From: Urophycis tenuis
Taxonomy: Eukaryota; Chordata; Actinopteri; Gadiformes; Phycidae
Direction of reading: 5' to 3'
Assembly (NCBI GenBank): GCA_036785325.1
Contig: JAXIVH010000033.1
Span: 1,259,566 to 1,323,565 of the forward strand
DNA length: 64,000 bases
The position numbers were made by a program, and so were the translations under genes. Under the pieces are notes generated by a model. That model searched no databases and had not been told where the DNA came from. It saw nothing but the letters and a program-made list of their open reading frames with translations. Numbering within the stretch: the stretch's first letter is position 1; each line of letters starts with the position of its first letter. Of the stretch, positions 1 to 10,489 are shown piece by piece.

Positions 1-22
1 CGTGGGGGACGCCAAGGACTGA
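1..22 (+). CDS. rad51: RAD51 recombinase, last codons and stop (partial)
   Basis: Only the extreme C-terminus is present: codons for V-G-D-A-K-D at 2-19 and a TGA stop at 20-22. This hexapeptide is the conserved end of vertebrate RAD51, the recombinase that forms the nucleoprotein filament in homologous recombination. A six-residue match alone would be weak. It is supported by the next gene, RMDN3, lying in convergent orientation, which is the human arrangement on 15q15. The upstream exons lie before the window. Confidence 0.8.
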
Positions 23-390
23 GCTGTCGCCACGACAACCTGACCTCACCACGGGACGGCCGGACCAGAGACGCCATTTTGTTTTTCAGTTTGTGAAACG
101 TTTGGTTTTTTTTATTCCGGAGTGACCCTGCAGGGTTACGCTGCCTGCAGCCAGGGTGTGTTGGCCTGGAGAGTAGGCCTGGAGGGTAGGCCTGGAGAGT
201 AGGCCTGCAGCACCCTCTGAGCACCAGGAGGAACGGGGGAACACCGGTTTGGAACAATGAACTTTTGTTTAGTGGTGAGGGTTGTGTTTGACTCACAAGC
301 ACAAGCTCAGTTGTACAGTTTCAACATGCATCCCAAGAAAGCTGTGTATCCTGTGTACATAAAGTCTAATAAATATTTTAATAAGTACAG
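23..390 (+). other. RAD51 3' UTR with poly(A) signal
   Basis: Non-coding sequence after the RAD51 stop. An AATAAA hexamer at 368-373 is the best poly(A) signal on this strand, so the transcript probably ends near 390. A small open frame at 257-583 has no recognisable content and I do not call it a gene. Confidence 0.55.
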
Positions 391-432
391 TACTGACTCA
401 GGACTCACAAGATGCTGCTCACCAAACCTTCA

Positions 433-438
433 TTTATT
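433..438 (-). terminator. Candidate RMDN3 poly(A) signal
   Basis: TTTATT on the + strand reads AATAAA on the - strand, about 480 bp beyond the RMDN3 stop. If used, the RMDN3 transcript ends near 410, within a few tens of bases of the RAD51 end, so the two mRNAs meet or overlap tail to tail. Confidence 0.4.
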
Positions 439-914
439 GATAGAAGATGATCAAACTGGAACGTATTCTCAGGAGCAGATCAACAGCACTCAGAGCAAGG
501 CAGACAGAACCCACTGGGCTGTAGGACCAGAGCTGGGTCCATCTACAATAGGTGTACAAATGCAGTCCTACAGTGGGCGTTAAACCCTCAACCCTTGGTG
601 TCTGGGCTCAGTCCTTCATCACTGTTGGTAAACAATGCTTTAGTTTGGTCAGGGACAAACGATAATGGACCCAAAATATTAGAATAAGTTATTCCATAAT
701 TAAGAATGTATTATACTGGCTGGAAAGTAATCACACAAAATTCACTTAAAATCAACACTATCTTGGTGAACACAGATACATTAAGATCAGAGCATTAAGG
801 GGCTTCAGGGAGCTGGGTGAAACATAACGATACATGTCAGTCATTCTTCACAGTGGTGCTTCTGTTCTGAGGGGGCGGGCTCTGGGCCAGTCACTGCTGG
901 TTCCCAGCCGCGTG

Positions 915-3352
915 CTATTCGTCCGTCGGCTCGCCGGTCAAAGCCGACAGCTCCGCCTCCAGTGTGGCCGTCTCTTCGTCCTGGAGATGACAGTTTAAAT
1001 GTGAAGTGAAATCAGTTTAAATGTGAAGTGGAGTCAGTTTAAACGTGAAGTGGAGTCAGTTTAAACGTGAAGTGAAATCAGTTTAAACGTGAAGTGAAAT
1101 CAGTTTAAACGTGAAGTGGAATCAGTTTAAACGTGAAGTGAAATCAGTTTAAATGTGAAGTGGAGTCAGTTTAAATGTGAAGTGAAATCAGTTTAAACGT
1201 GAAGTGAAATCAGTTTAAACGTGAAGTGGAATCAGTTTAAATGTGAAGTGAAGTCAGTTTAAATGAAGTGGAATCAGTTTAAGTGTGAAGTGGAATCGGC
1301 AACACATCTTCACCAGGCTTACATCTTCAGGGGTTGCCGTGGCTACCAGGGCCAGTCTGGTCCACATGCTGGCCTCAGACACGTTCCCCAGCTCCTTGTG
1401 ACACTGCAGAACCACCAGCAGATATGAAGACACCAGAGCCACCAGCAGACGACCATAAAGACACCTTCAGCGGCAGGCCACCAGTGACCGCCTGGTTCCT
1501 TACCTTGGCGATGTGCAGTCTGAGGAGCTTGGAGTGGCCTGGGCTCAGCTGCTCAGCCTGGAGACGGAGAGGGAGGAGATGTAGATCCTCTGCATGCTCC
1601 CTTACACAAGTTAACGTCCACATTCAGCTGGGTATCTGGGGGGCATACCTTCATGAAGTGGTCCAGGGCGTCCTGGATGGAGGCCTGGGGGGGCTGGTCG
1701 TACAGAGCTGCTGCTGCCTTCCTCTCCAGCCAACCCAGCGTGGACACCTGGAGACACGGACCAGAGCAGCTTCAAACACTGCTGGAGGACGAACCCACAG
1801 CAACCCGGCCCTCTGGCAGCGCCAACACAACCGGTGAAGGGAGGAGGTACCTGGTAGGACCAACACCCCAGCAAGTAGAAGGCAAGCGGCAGGTCGTCTC
1901 TCAGGGCCAGCGCTCGGTCCAGATGTTCCTGAAACACAGCAGACCCTCTGGACTCAGCTAAGTGGTCCTCTAAGGCTGACAGGTGTGTGGGAGACGCTGG
2001 GTGCTGACAGACCTTGAGGATGCGTTGGCTCTTCAGTCTGCTGTGCATGCTGTCTGTCTGCAGGGTCAGGCCAGCCAGCGCCGCAAACCTGAGACGAGAG
2101 GACCAGGATGCAGGGAGGGGCTTAACACAAGGTCTCACTGAGGGAGCACATCTTAAAGGGACAGCTTCTTGAAAGGGATATATCTTAAGAGACATCTTTA
2201 GGGGGACATATCTAAAAAAGAGACATCTTAAGGGGGACATACTGTATCTTATTCATAGCTGGACTTCTAAAATGGGGTGTGTCTTACCGTACGTGACAAT
2301 CTGCATCCAAATCACTCCTCTTCAGGACGCTCTCTGCCACCTCACGACCTACACACACACACACACATGTTACACAACCTCAACACACACACACACACAC
2401 GTTACACAACCTCAACACACACACACACACGTTACACAACTTCAACACACACACACACGTGACACAACTTCAAAACACAGACACACACACACACGTGACA
2501 CAACCTCAACACACACACACGTGACACAACCTCAACACACACGTTACACAACCTCAACACACACACACACGTGACACAACCTCAACACACACACACACGT
2601 TACACAACCTCAACACACACACACACGTTACACAACCTCAACACACAAACACACGCGTGACACAACCTCAACACACACACACACGTTACACAACCTCAAC
2701 ACACAAACACACGCGTGACACAACCTCAACACACACACACACACACACGCGTGACACAACCTCAACACACACACACACACGTGACACAACCTCAACACAC
2801 ACACACACGTTACACAACCTCAACACACAAACACACACGTGACACAACCTCAACACACACACACACACACACTAACACAACCTCAACACACACAGACACA
2901 CACACAGGCGGTACCCTGCTGGGCTGTGGTGGTCCTCTCCTCGGGGTCTCTGCTGGAGGCCAGCACGTCGCTGTAGGCCCGGGCCAGGCGCCACAGGAAG
3001 TCTCTGCTGTCTTCGTACTGTCGCCATGGAAACAGACATCACATGACCCCGCGGCTCAGATCAAGATCCCAACATTCTGAGGGCAGTGTGTCGGTGTGTG
3101 TGGTGAGTCTTATCGACCAGGTGTGTGTGTGTGTGTACCTGTGCTCTGTGGTCCAGCAGTGTGTGTGTGTGTGTGTGTGTGTACCTGTGTCCTGTGGTCC
3201 AGCAGTGTGTGTGTGTGTGTGTGTGTACCTGTGTTCTGTGTGTGTACCTGTGTTCTGTGGTCCAGCAGTGTGTGTGTGTGTGTGTGTACCTGTGTGTGTA
3301 CCTGTGTCCTGTGGTCCAGCAGTGTGTGTGTGTACCTGTGTTCTGTGGTCCA

Positions 3353-3389
<37 letters not shown>

Positions 3390-3406
3390 CTGTGTCCTGT
3401 GGTCCA

Positions 3407-3449
<43 letters not shown>

Positions 3450-3466
3450 CTGTGTTCTGTGGTCCA

Positions 3467-3501
<35 letters not shown>

Positions 3502-3519
3502 CTGTGTTCTGTGGTCCAG

Positions 3520-3567
<48 letters not shown>

Positions 3568-6500
3568 CTGTGTCCTGTGGTCCAGCAGCAGCTGCAGGCC
3601 GTCTGCTCTGAGCCGTGCGTCTCCAGTGTGCAGGATGTCACTCTGGGCCAGGAGCAGCGCCAGCTCCCCACAGAACACCTCCTTCACCTGCTGCTCCTCC
3701 TCCTCCTCTTCCTCCTCCTCTCCCGACTCCTGGGACTCCTCCTGGCGCAGGGTCAGCACTGTGGCACAGCTCTGGTCCTCCTCCTCCTCCTCCTCTTCCT
3801 CTTCCTCCTCCCCCCCCTCCCTCCCCCCCTCCTCCCGGTCTGTGTAGTCTGAGTCTGCGTACGCTGTGGAGTACCTGGGGAAAAGTAGTCAACATGTTAA
3901 CATCTCATAACATATCATATATCTAATAACATGTTAACATCTAATAACTTATCATATATCTAATAACATGTTAACATCTCATAACATATCATATATCTAA
4001 TAACATGTTAACATCTAATAACTTATCATATATCTAATAACATGTTAACATCTAATAACTTATCATATATCTAATAACATGTTAACATCTAATAACTTAT
4101 CATATATCTAATAACATGTTAACATCTCATAACATATCATGTATCTAATAACATGTTAACATCTAATAACGTATCATATATCTAATAACATAATATAAAC
4201 ATCATACATCTGACAATATTATATCTAATCATTTATATCAACATATATTATAACATATCAAATCATGTATATTCTATTATAATATCACATGACTCTCCAG
4301 TCTGGAAGGCTTCTTGTCTCCAGGGGATTGTTGATCTGAGTTTCAGGGGTCTCTCCCTGACAGACCACCTGGACCAGGACCAGAAGTGCCTCATTCCTAG
4401 GATGATGGAGCGGTCCTGAGGACCTGTGGAGCCCCCCCCCCCCCCACCTACCCCCCCTCGCTGGCCTCCCCCAGCGTGCTGGCGGCGCCCTGGCTGGCGC
4501 TGAAGTACACGGAGCTGGAGCTCTGGGAGTCACTGCGCTCCCTCAGGGGCCGGCGCCGCCGCGCCCGCTGGCCGTCCTCCACGCCCCTCCTGAACAGAAC
4601 GAACACCTGGTGTTAACACCTGGTACCAGCACCTGGTACTAACACCTGGTACTAACACCTGGTACTAACACCTGGTACTAACACCTGGTACCAGCACCTG
4701 GTACTAACACCTGGTACTAACACCTGGTGTTAACACCTGGTACCAGCACCTGGTACTAACACCTGGTACTAACACCTGGTGTTAACACCTGGTACTAACA
4801 CCTGGTACCAGCACCTGGTACTAACACCTGGTACCAGCACCTGGTACTAACACCTGGTACCAGCACCTGGTACTAACACCTGGTACCAGCACCTGGTACC
4901 AGCACCTGGTACCAGCACCTGGTACTAACACCTGGTACCAGCACCTGGTGTTAACACCTGGTACCAACACCTGGTGTTAACACCTGGTACTAACACATGG
5001 TACTAACACCTGGTACTAACACCTGGTACTAACACATGGTACTAACACATGGTACTAACACCTGGTACTAACACATGGTACTAACACATGGTACTAACAC
5101 ATGGTACTAACACCTGGTACCAACACCTGGTGTTAACACCTGGTACTAACACATGGTATCAACACATGGTACTAACACCTGGTAGTACTAAAAACTGGTG
5201 TTAACACCTGGTCCACACAGTGCGGCTACCAGCTTGTCCGTCTCTCATTACAGAAATGTTAATCTTAAAATATCATCTATATTTAGGATTTATATATCTC
5301 TATAGAAACAGCACCAGCACTACCTACACACTCAGCATACGCTCAGCGTGTACATTTACATTGAGAGGGAATACTATATACCATATATACCATGTAGTAT
5401 ACACGATATGGTGTATACTATGTTGTAGCCAGTTTGATGTGTATATGAGTGTGGTAAACTGTGTAAACATGTGTTGTTTCATCCCTTGGGCCCCAGAGGG
5501 CAGAGGCGGGTAATCCCAGTGGTCACATAGTTTATAAAGGGGAGTCACGGGGGAACAGGACTGGGGGATTAGGAGCTGAGGAAGCCACTCAGTTTTTCCA
5601 ACCGTGGGTGTGTGTGCTGGTTTTTGGTTCTGTCGTATTGTTAGTACTTTTGTTTCTTTCATATTTACGAGTTTCTTTATCTTTAATCTGCAAATAAAGT
5701 GTCAACTGAATACTCCAGGGCAGACCGCATTTTTTTCACAACGCGTTGGAAAGGACTTCAGATTCCCTAAGTGCTGTTTTTTGTTGCTACATACTATATG
5801 TATATATACTTATATACATATAGTATGTATATAAGTATATATACTATGTATATATACCATGTAGTATATACTATATGGTACAGACTACATGGTATAGACT
5901 ATATATTTTATGGTGTACTACATGCTCTACACCATGTAGTACACCTTAAAGCGAGGCGATGGAGACCCTGTGGCTCCCTGCGTCTCCAGCAGCACGTCTC
6001 CAGGCTCTCACTTGACGTCCTGGATGATCTGCAGCGCGATGTCCTGCAGCCCCCCGCGGAGCTGGGCCACCTCGCAGCGGAGGGACGACACGCAGCTCAG
6101 CACCTGGTCCAGCTGGGCCCGCAGCTCCGCCTGCTGGCCCGGAGGCAGGCGGCACACCACCTCCTCCACGGCCGCCAGGGCCTGCTCCTGGGCCCGCTCC
6201 TCTGGGGGGGACAGAGGGGAGGTCGGGAGGTCACGAGGTCACCCTGTTCACGCTCATCTCCATACTCATTACATTTTGGGACAATTTCATTGTAAAACTT
6301 TGTAAACATTGCAAAACGTTTTTTGCTTCTTATGCTGGCTGCAGGGGCGGCAGTAGCTGGGTGGACAGAGCGGGTCGTCCACTAACCGGAGGGTCAGGGT
6401 TCGATTCCCTCCTCCCACTGCCCGCATGCTGAAGTGTCCTTGAGGAGGACACTGAACCCCAACTTGCTCCCCGGGTGCTGAACATAGCAGCCCCCTGCAA

Positions 6501-6833
6501 AAATGTAAGTTGCTTTGGACAAAAGCGTCTACTGACTGCCCTGAATGTAACTGTCAGCCCCTCCCCCCTGGGAGGAGAGGAGGCCTCTGTGTTTGAGGAG
6601 ACTGGAGCTGGAGGAAGGGCTGCACTGTGGTGAGCCTCACTGGACCTACCTCGGGCATCCAGGTGCTCCATGCTGACCGCCAGGGGAGGTGATGGTGCAG
6701 CCTCCAGCACCATCTGCTGGCACCTCCTCCTTCTCCTCACCTCCTGGTAAATGATTAAGACGAGGAGTCCCAGGCCGGCGCTGGCTCCCACTGCCAGCCC
6801 CACCAGGCCCTTCGCCCCCAGCTGGAGCCTCAT
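915..6833 (-). CDS. rmdn3: RMDN3/PTPIP51, regulator of microtubule dynamics 3
   Basis: Mitochondrial outer-membrane protein that tethers ER to mitochondria through VAP proteins and carries a TPR domain. Twelve coding exons keep one frame (1437 bp, 478 residues; human is about 470): 6650-6833, 6012-6201, 4452-4589, 3568-3874, 2915-3017, 2288-2348, 2013-2088, 1851-1928, 1649-1747, 1504-1557, 1323-1403, 915-980. All have AG/GT borders. Exon 1 begins at MRLQLGAK and gives the N-terminal membrane anchor (about residues 8-29) followed by basic residues. Exon 2 looks coiled coil. Exon 3 holds RERSDS and the FFAT-like VYFSAS (about 152-157). Exon 4 has acidic runs, then the TPR region starts (LHTGDARLRADGLQLLLDH) and continues through RDFLWRLARAYSD, ADCHV and LAFYLLGCWSYQ. 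Start choice follows the human N-terminus; the frame is open further upstream. Introns are rich in tandem repeats. Confidence 0.93.
990..1298. repeat. 22-bp minisatellite in RMDN3 intron 11
   Basis: About 14 copies of a CAGTTTAAACGTGAAGTGGA-type unit fill most of the intron between the last two coding exons. Copies differ at a few positions (AAATG/AAACG, GGA/AAA). Confidence 0.9.
2350..2905. repeat. CA-rich compound repeat in RMDN3 intron 5
   Basis: (CA)n runs broken by a GTTACACAACCTCAA or GTGACACAACCTCAA spacer, repeated about 20 times. The open frames across it (TQPQHTHTH) are products of the repeat. Confidence 0.9.
3119..3567. repeat. Minisatellite in RMDN3 intron 4 that copies the exon 4 splice donor
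   Basis: (GT)n blocks alternate with about nine copies of a roughly 25-bp segment. On the - strand this segment reads like the last bases of exon 4 plus its donor: CTGGACCACAGGACACAG then GTAC. The true junction is at 3567/3568; full copies start near 3127, 3180, 3242, 3299, 3331, 3385, 3447 and 3498, with partial ones near 3226 and 3287. Each carries a donor-like CACAG/GTAC. Confidence 0.9.
3895..4200. repeat. AT-rich minisatellite in RMDN3 intron 3
   Basis: Unit of about 36 bp containing TAATAACATGTTAACATC and TTATCATATATC, repeated about eight times, fading into diverged AT-rich sequence to about 4270. Confidence 0.85.
4606..5215. repeat. 15-bp minisatellite in RMDN3 intron 2
   Basis: About 40 copies of ACACCTGGTACTAAC with GTTAACACC and CCAGC variants, starting 17 bp upstream of the exon 3 acceptor (exon 3 begins at 4589 on the - strand). 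The array therefore abuts the branch point and polypyrimidine region. Confidence 0.9.
5470..5743 (+). mobile_element. Possible solo LTR-like sequence in RMDN3 intron 2
   Basis: The segment has LTR-like signals in order: TGTTG start, TATAAAGGGG near 5533, an AATAAAG near 5693 and an end near TTTCACAAC. No clean target-site duplication is visible and no internal region is present, so this is tentative. Palindromic ATAC/GTAT-rich DNA lies on either side (5360-5420, 5790-5940). Confidence 0.3.
6350..6555 (+). mobile_element. tRNA-derived SINE, copy 1, in RMDN3 intron 1
   Basis: The head GGCGGCAGTAGCTGGGTGG resembles a tRNA A-box region and GGTTCGATTCCC near 6408 is a pol III B box. The body ends in GTAAGTTGCTTTGGACAAAA, the tail shared with the LINE pieces near 7.9 and 40.7 kb. 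The A box is damaged (the CAGT of AGCTCAGTGG is missing). This is not a functional tRNA gene. Confidence 0.75.
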
Positions 6834-7009
6834 TTCCCCAGACGGTACAGCGTCTTCTTCACCAACCGCCACTAAGACGTGACCTGGAGCATCTACCCCC
6901 TGTAGGGTGGTCCTCCTCCGCCCTATGACCTTTGACCCCCTGACCCCGACGGAATGGCCGCTGATCACGTTGTCACTACAAAACCACTGGAGCAGAAGCA
7001 ATCCCTGGA

Positions 7010-7290
7010 GCTGTATCTAGTAGTGTACCAATGATCTAACTTGCTGCAACAAGTAATATTTACTGAGCTAACTAGCTGTAGCTAATAGTATATTAATTAT
7101 CTAATTAGCTGTAACTAGTAGCATGTTAATGGTCTAATTAGCTGTAACGAATAGTATTTAATGATCTAACTAGCTGTAACTAATAATATATTATTGCTCT
7201 AACTAGCTAACTAGTAGTGTATTCATGATCTAATTAGCTGTAACTAGTAGTGTATTCATGATCTAACTAGCTGTATCTACAAATATATTA
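7010..7290. repeat. Degenerate TAGCTGTAACTAGTAG minisatellite
   Basis: About nine irregular copies of a 30- to 33-bp unit (CTAATTAGCTGTAACTAGTA plus TGTATTCATGAT). It lies upstream of RMDN3 exon 1. No open frame of interest. Confidence 0.7.
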
Positions 7291-7789
7291 ATCTGAAGTC
7301 ACCTTATGATGATACATCATGCGTTCTATTGTACATACATGTAACATATACATATAGCATATATTTAACATACACGTAGATCGTAATAAATAAAGAAATA
7401 GATGATATTAGTCTCGCTACTCCCTGTACCCCTGGAACCCCGCAGTGTTTTCGTGTTTCTCCGTCAGCCTGGAAGTAGAAGGGACACTTCCGGTTTAGAT
7501 TTGTCTCGCCACTTCAACAATAAAAGCCCCATGTAATACAACCACAACAACAAATGATGGTGGGGTAAAGAGGTACTCTTCATCCCGCTGGTTCCACTGA
7601 GTGCATGAAGGGTTCTTTAGGAGAACAGCGCCACCCTCAGGTGACCCGCATCTCCTATTCTCCTCCTTGGAGCCAGAATGTCACTCCACTCATTCACAAC
7701 CTGTGGAACTGGATGCCATGGAGGCGTGACATACCGTAACCCTGACCATACCTGTCGTCAGGTCATTACTGGTCATTACCGGTGCTTGA

Positions 7790-7935
7790 AACTTGTTCTG
7801 AATGCTTGAAACCTGTTCTGGTGACAGCTTACGGTATAAACGGCAATGAAGTGTTTCACCTTCTTCTGACAAATGACAAATTGTAAGTCGCTTTGGACAA
7901 AAGCGTCTGCTAAATGCCCTGAATGTAAACGTGAA
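7790..7935 (+). mobile_element. LINE 3'-end fragment
   Basis: GGCAATGAAGTGTTTCACC followed by GTAAGTCGCTTTGGACAAAA and GCGTCTGCTAAATGCCCT matches the 3' UTR and tail of the LINE piece at 40.69-40.79 kb. Only the tail is left and no reverse transcriptase frame remains. The region from 7300 to 7790 shows nothing I recognise. Confidence 0.6.
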
Positions 7936-8024
7936 TTACAGGGCTGCTGTACGTCTTTTTACACGAGCCTTCCCCACCCAACTCCCTAAGTCTGTTTTAA
8001 TAAAGTTCTGTTGCTTAGTTTTGA

Positions 8025-8078
8025 TAGGGCAATATGTAAAGCGTCTTAGAGTACCATATTAAGCGCTATATAAATCTG

Positions 8079-8151
<73 letters not shown>

Positions 8152-8165
8152 ATTATTATTATTAC
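8025..8165 (+). mobile_element. Retroposon tail ending in (ATT)n
   Basis: GTAAAGCGTCTTAGAGTACC and AAGCGCTATATAAAT run into about 30 ATT triplets. Such a tail followed by a microsatellite is usual for fish non-LTR retroposons. The family is not assigned. Confidence 0.5.
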
Positions 8166-8419
8166 CTAACACAAATACATGAACCCAGTAGGGATGGTGT
8201 TGTTTGGTTGATCATAATAATTAACAAACCTTAACAACCTGGTTGTATTCTCAAACCATTTCTCACTCAACAGTGTGGTTTGGAGTGTTTGGGATCAGGG
8301 CAATGTGATGAAGGCTAGCTTTAACAACCCAAAGTTGCATTTGTTTACCAGGAATCTGATTGGGTGTGGTTACGTCACCCTGCTGTGAGGGCTCCACTGC
8401 CGGGTGAGAACACTGAGCT

Positions 8420-8945
8420 CACTCTTCACAGCCCTCAGGTCATGAAGCTACTGTGGAAGGTAAGGCTTCCCCTCAGGCTATCAGCCTCCTGAACCCCACA
8501 CCCAGTGAGGGTTGACCCCCAGGACACGCCCCCTGCTCACCCAACGTCTGGACCCCTCACCCCCCTGGACATGTCATCTGTTTATCACACTGTACCCTCA
8601 TATCCTACCAACTGCATGTATGTGTTGTACCCATTGTTTATGCTGCTACTACTGCACTATGTCACTAGTGTACAATGCCCTGTACTTATTACTTGACACT
8701 GTACTACCTCTATAAGTACTACCTGTACCGCATCTCTTTATTGTTTGTTTACTGCTGACTGGTACTACTCGCACTGTTTACTGGTTACTTTACAGGGTCA
8801 CTGTTTACATATTGGCATACTCTGTCACACACTGACAGAGTACCATTGTTACTTGGTTTTTTGCTGCTCAATGTGCTGTTGTTGTCTGTGTCTTGTAAGG
8901 TGTCCTTTAGTGCTTTGAAAGGCGCCATTAAATAAAATGCATAAT
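8420..8945 (+). mobile_element. 5'-truncated LINE 3' end
   Basis: The piece starts with sequence that translates like the end of a non-LTR reverse transcriptase (PQAISLLNPTPSEG near 8470-8512) and continues as an untranslated tail to GAAAGGCGCCATTAAATAAA just before (AAT)n. I infer a third LINE family distinct from those at 40.2 and 55.4 kb. Confidence 0.45.
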
Positions 8946-8977
8946 AATACTAATAATAACAATAATAACAATAATAT

Positions 8978-9010
<33 letters not shown>

Positions 9011-9050
9011 GTCATTAATATGATGATGATGATGATTATTATTATTGTTA

Positions 9051-9100
<50 letters not shown>

Positions 9101-9120
9101 ATAATCATTATCATGATTAT
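8942..9120. repeat. (AAT/ATT)n microsatellite
   Basis: Imperfect ATT/GTT/ATC triplets, starting directly after the poly(A)-like end of the preceding retroposon fragment. Confidence 0.85.
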
Positions 9121-9353
9121 AATCCCCATATGATTCCTATCACCGTCTGGAGGCTGGTGTTGCTGATCATCCAGCTCTTCTTCCTCCCACAGAACCACAT
9201 ACACACATATACACACACACTCTGTCTCAGGTCCTAGACAACGACTGTGCTTATTGAGATGCAAGCTAACACACAAACACACGTACAGCTTTTACTGAGA
9301 GTTCAAAAATGTTGTTTGAGCAATAAAGTATCCCAATGAATGTTAGAATCTTC

Positions 9354-9359
9354 TTTATT
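9354..9359 (-). terminator. Candidate poly(A) signal of the adhesion GPCR
   Basis: TTTATT on the + strand, read as AATAAA on the - strand, 282 bp past the GPCR stop codon. It is the nearest such hexamer downstream of the stop. Confidence 0.4.
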
Positions 9360-9640
9360 GTCAGCCACAGTTTAACAGAGAGAATATAAGTGCATAGAGT
9401 TCCTGCCATCAACACAACAACCAACATGAAGTCAATCCTGCGAGACTCACTCATAGGACAGTAACACTTGAGGGTCAAACAGTTACAGTATACAGTACAG
9501 CTGTCTACAAAAACATACAGAAATTACACACAGCTGGAAAACCCTGTGGAACGCCCCACATCCCCATATTTAATATTCCCCATAGTATAACAAAGTGCTC
9601 AGTGTTAAATGCGTTATAATGAAATACCAAACGTTCCCCC

Positions 9641-10489
9641 TCAGATGTTGATAAAGGATTCTGTCGCTGTGTTGGAGCTGCTGTTGTTGGCTGCACTGGA
9701 CACATGGTAGACGTCTGAAAGCACACAGAAGAAGAAGCATCAGGTCAGGGCGAGTCCTGGTGTCTCCTACCATCGGCCGGCCTCCTCTGCTTGGACCTAC
9801 TCTGCCGTCCTCGTATCCTGTTGAGCAGCGCCCATCCACCAGACGACGCAGAACCTCCACTGGTACTCTAGAACACATGACGGGCGGCTTAGTCAAGGGT
9901 TTGGTGTGGTTAAGGGAAGGGTTTGGTGTGGTTATATCCTTAATCTAAAAGTAAAGCTCCATGGTCAACAGGTGGAGGTAGATGGAGGGCGATGGAGGTT
10001 ATTACAAACCCTGCTTTGGTTGGAGGAGGACTGTAGGCCTTGGAGCTTTCTGGACAGGGCAGCTCGGATCTAAACAACAAGCAGCATCAAAGGATGTAAA
10101 GGTAACAGTAAAGGTTGTAACGGTAACAGCAAAGGATGCAACAGTAACAGTCAAGGATGTAACGGTAACAGTAAAGGATGTAACAGTAACATTAAAGGAT
10201 GTAACAGTAACAGTAAATGATGTAACGGTAACAGTAAAGGATGTAATGGTAACAGTAAAGGATTTAACGGTAACAGTAAAGGATGTAACAGTAACAGTAA
10301 AGGATGTAACAGTATCCCCTAGCAACAGAATTCCATTCTGCAGTGTCTACATGGCATTGCATACATGGGATTATTTGCCCACAGAAATGTTTCAGATATT
10401 CATAAACTTGAAATGTTAGGAAGTAATGTGGTACATAAATAGTATACCTTTGAGTCCATGAGTGTCCCGAACACAAGAATAAAGAAACC
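9641..10489 (-). CDS. adgrf5-like: ADGRF5-like: end of TM7 and cytoplasmic tail exons
   Basis: Four exons: 10448-10489 (GFFILVFGTLMDSK, end of the seventh helix), 10010-10069, 9771-9867 and 9641-9714. The phases (0,0,0,1) close exactly on the TGA at 9641-9643. The tail is short and basic, then ends with DVYHVSSAANN and a Ser/Thr-rich stretch. The ADGRF family characteristically ends with a Y-x-V-S motif followed by Ser/Asn-rich residues, as seen here. Two acceptors were possible for exon 9771-9867; I chose the one at 9867 because only it keeps the frame to this ending. Confidence 0.82.

Noticed and set aside
2272..3852. Many THTHTH and CVCVCV open frames
   Set aside because: They come from CA/GT repeats in RMDN3 introns; the RMDN3 exons they overlap are in the frame given in the gene entry.
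9982..10419. Frame with VTVKDVTVTVKD
   Set aside because: Translation of an 18-bp intronic minisatellite.
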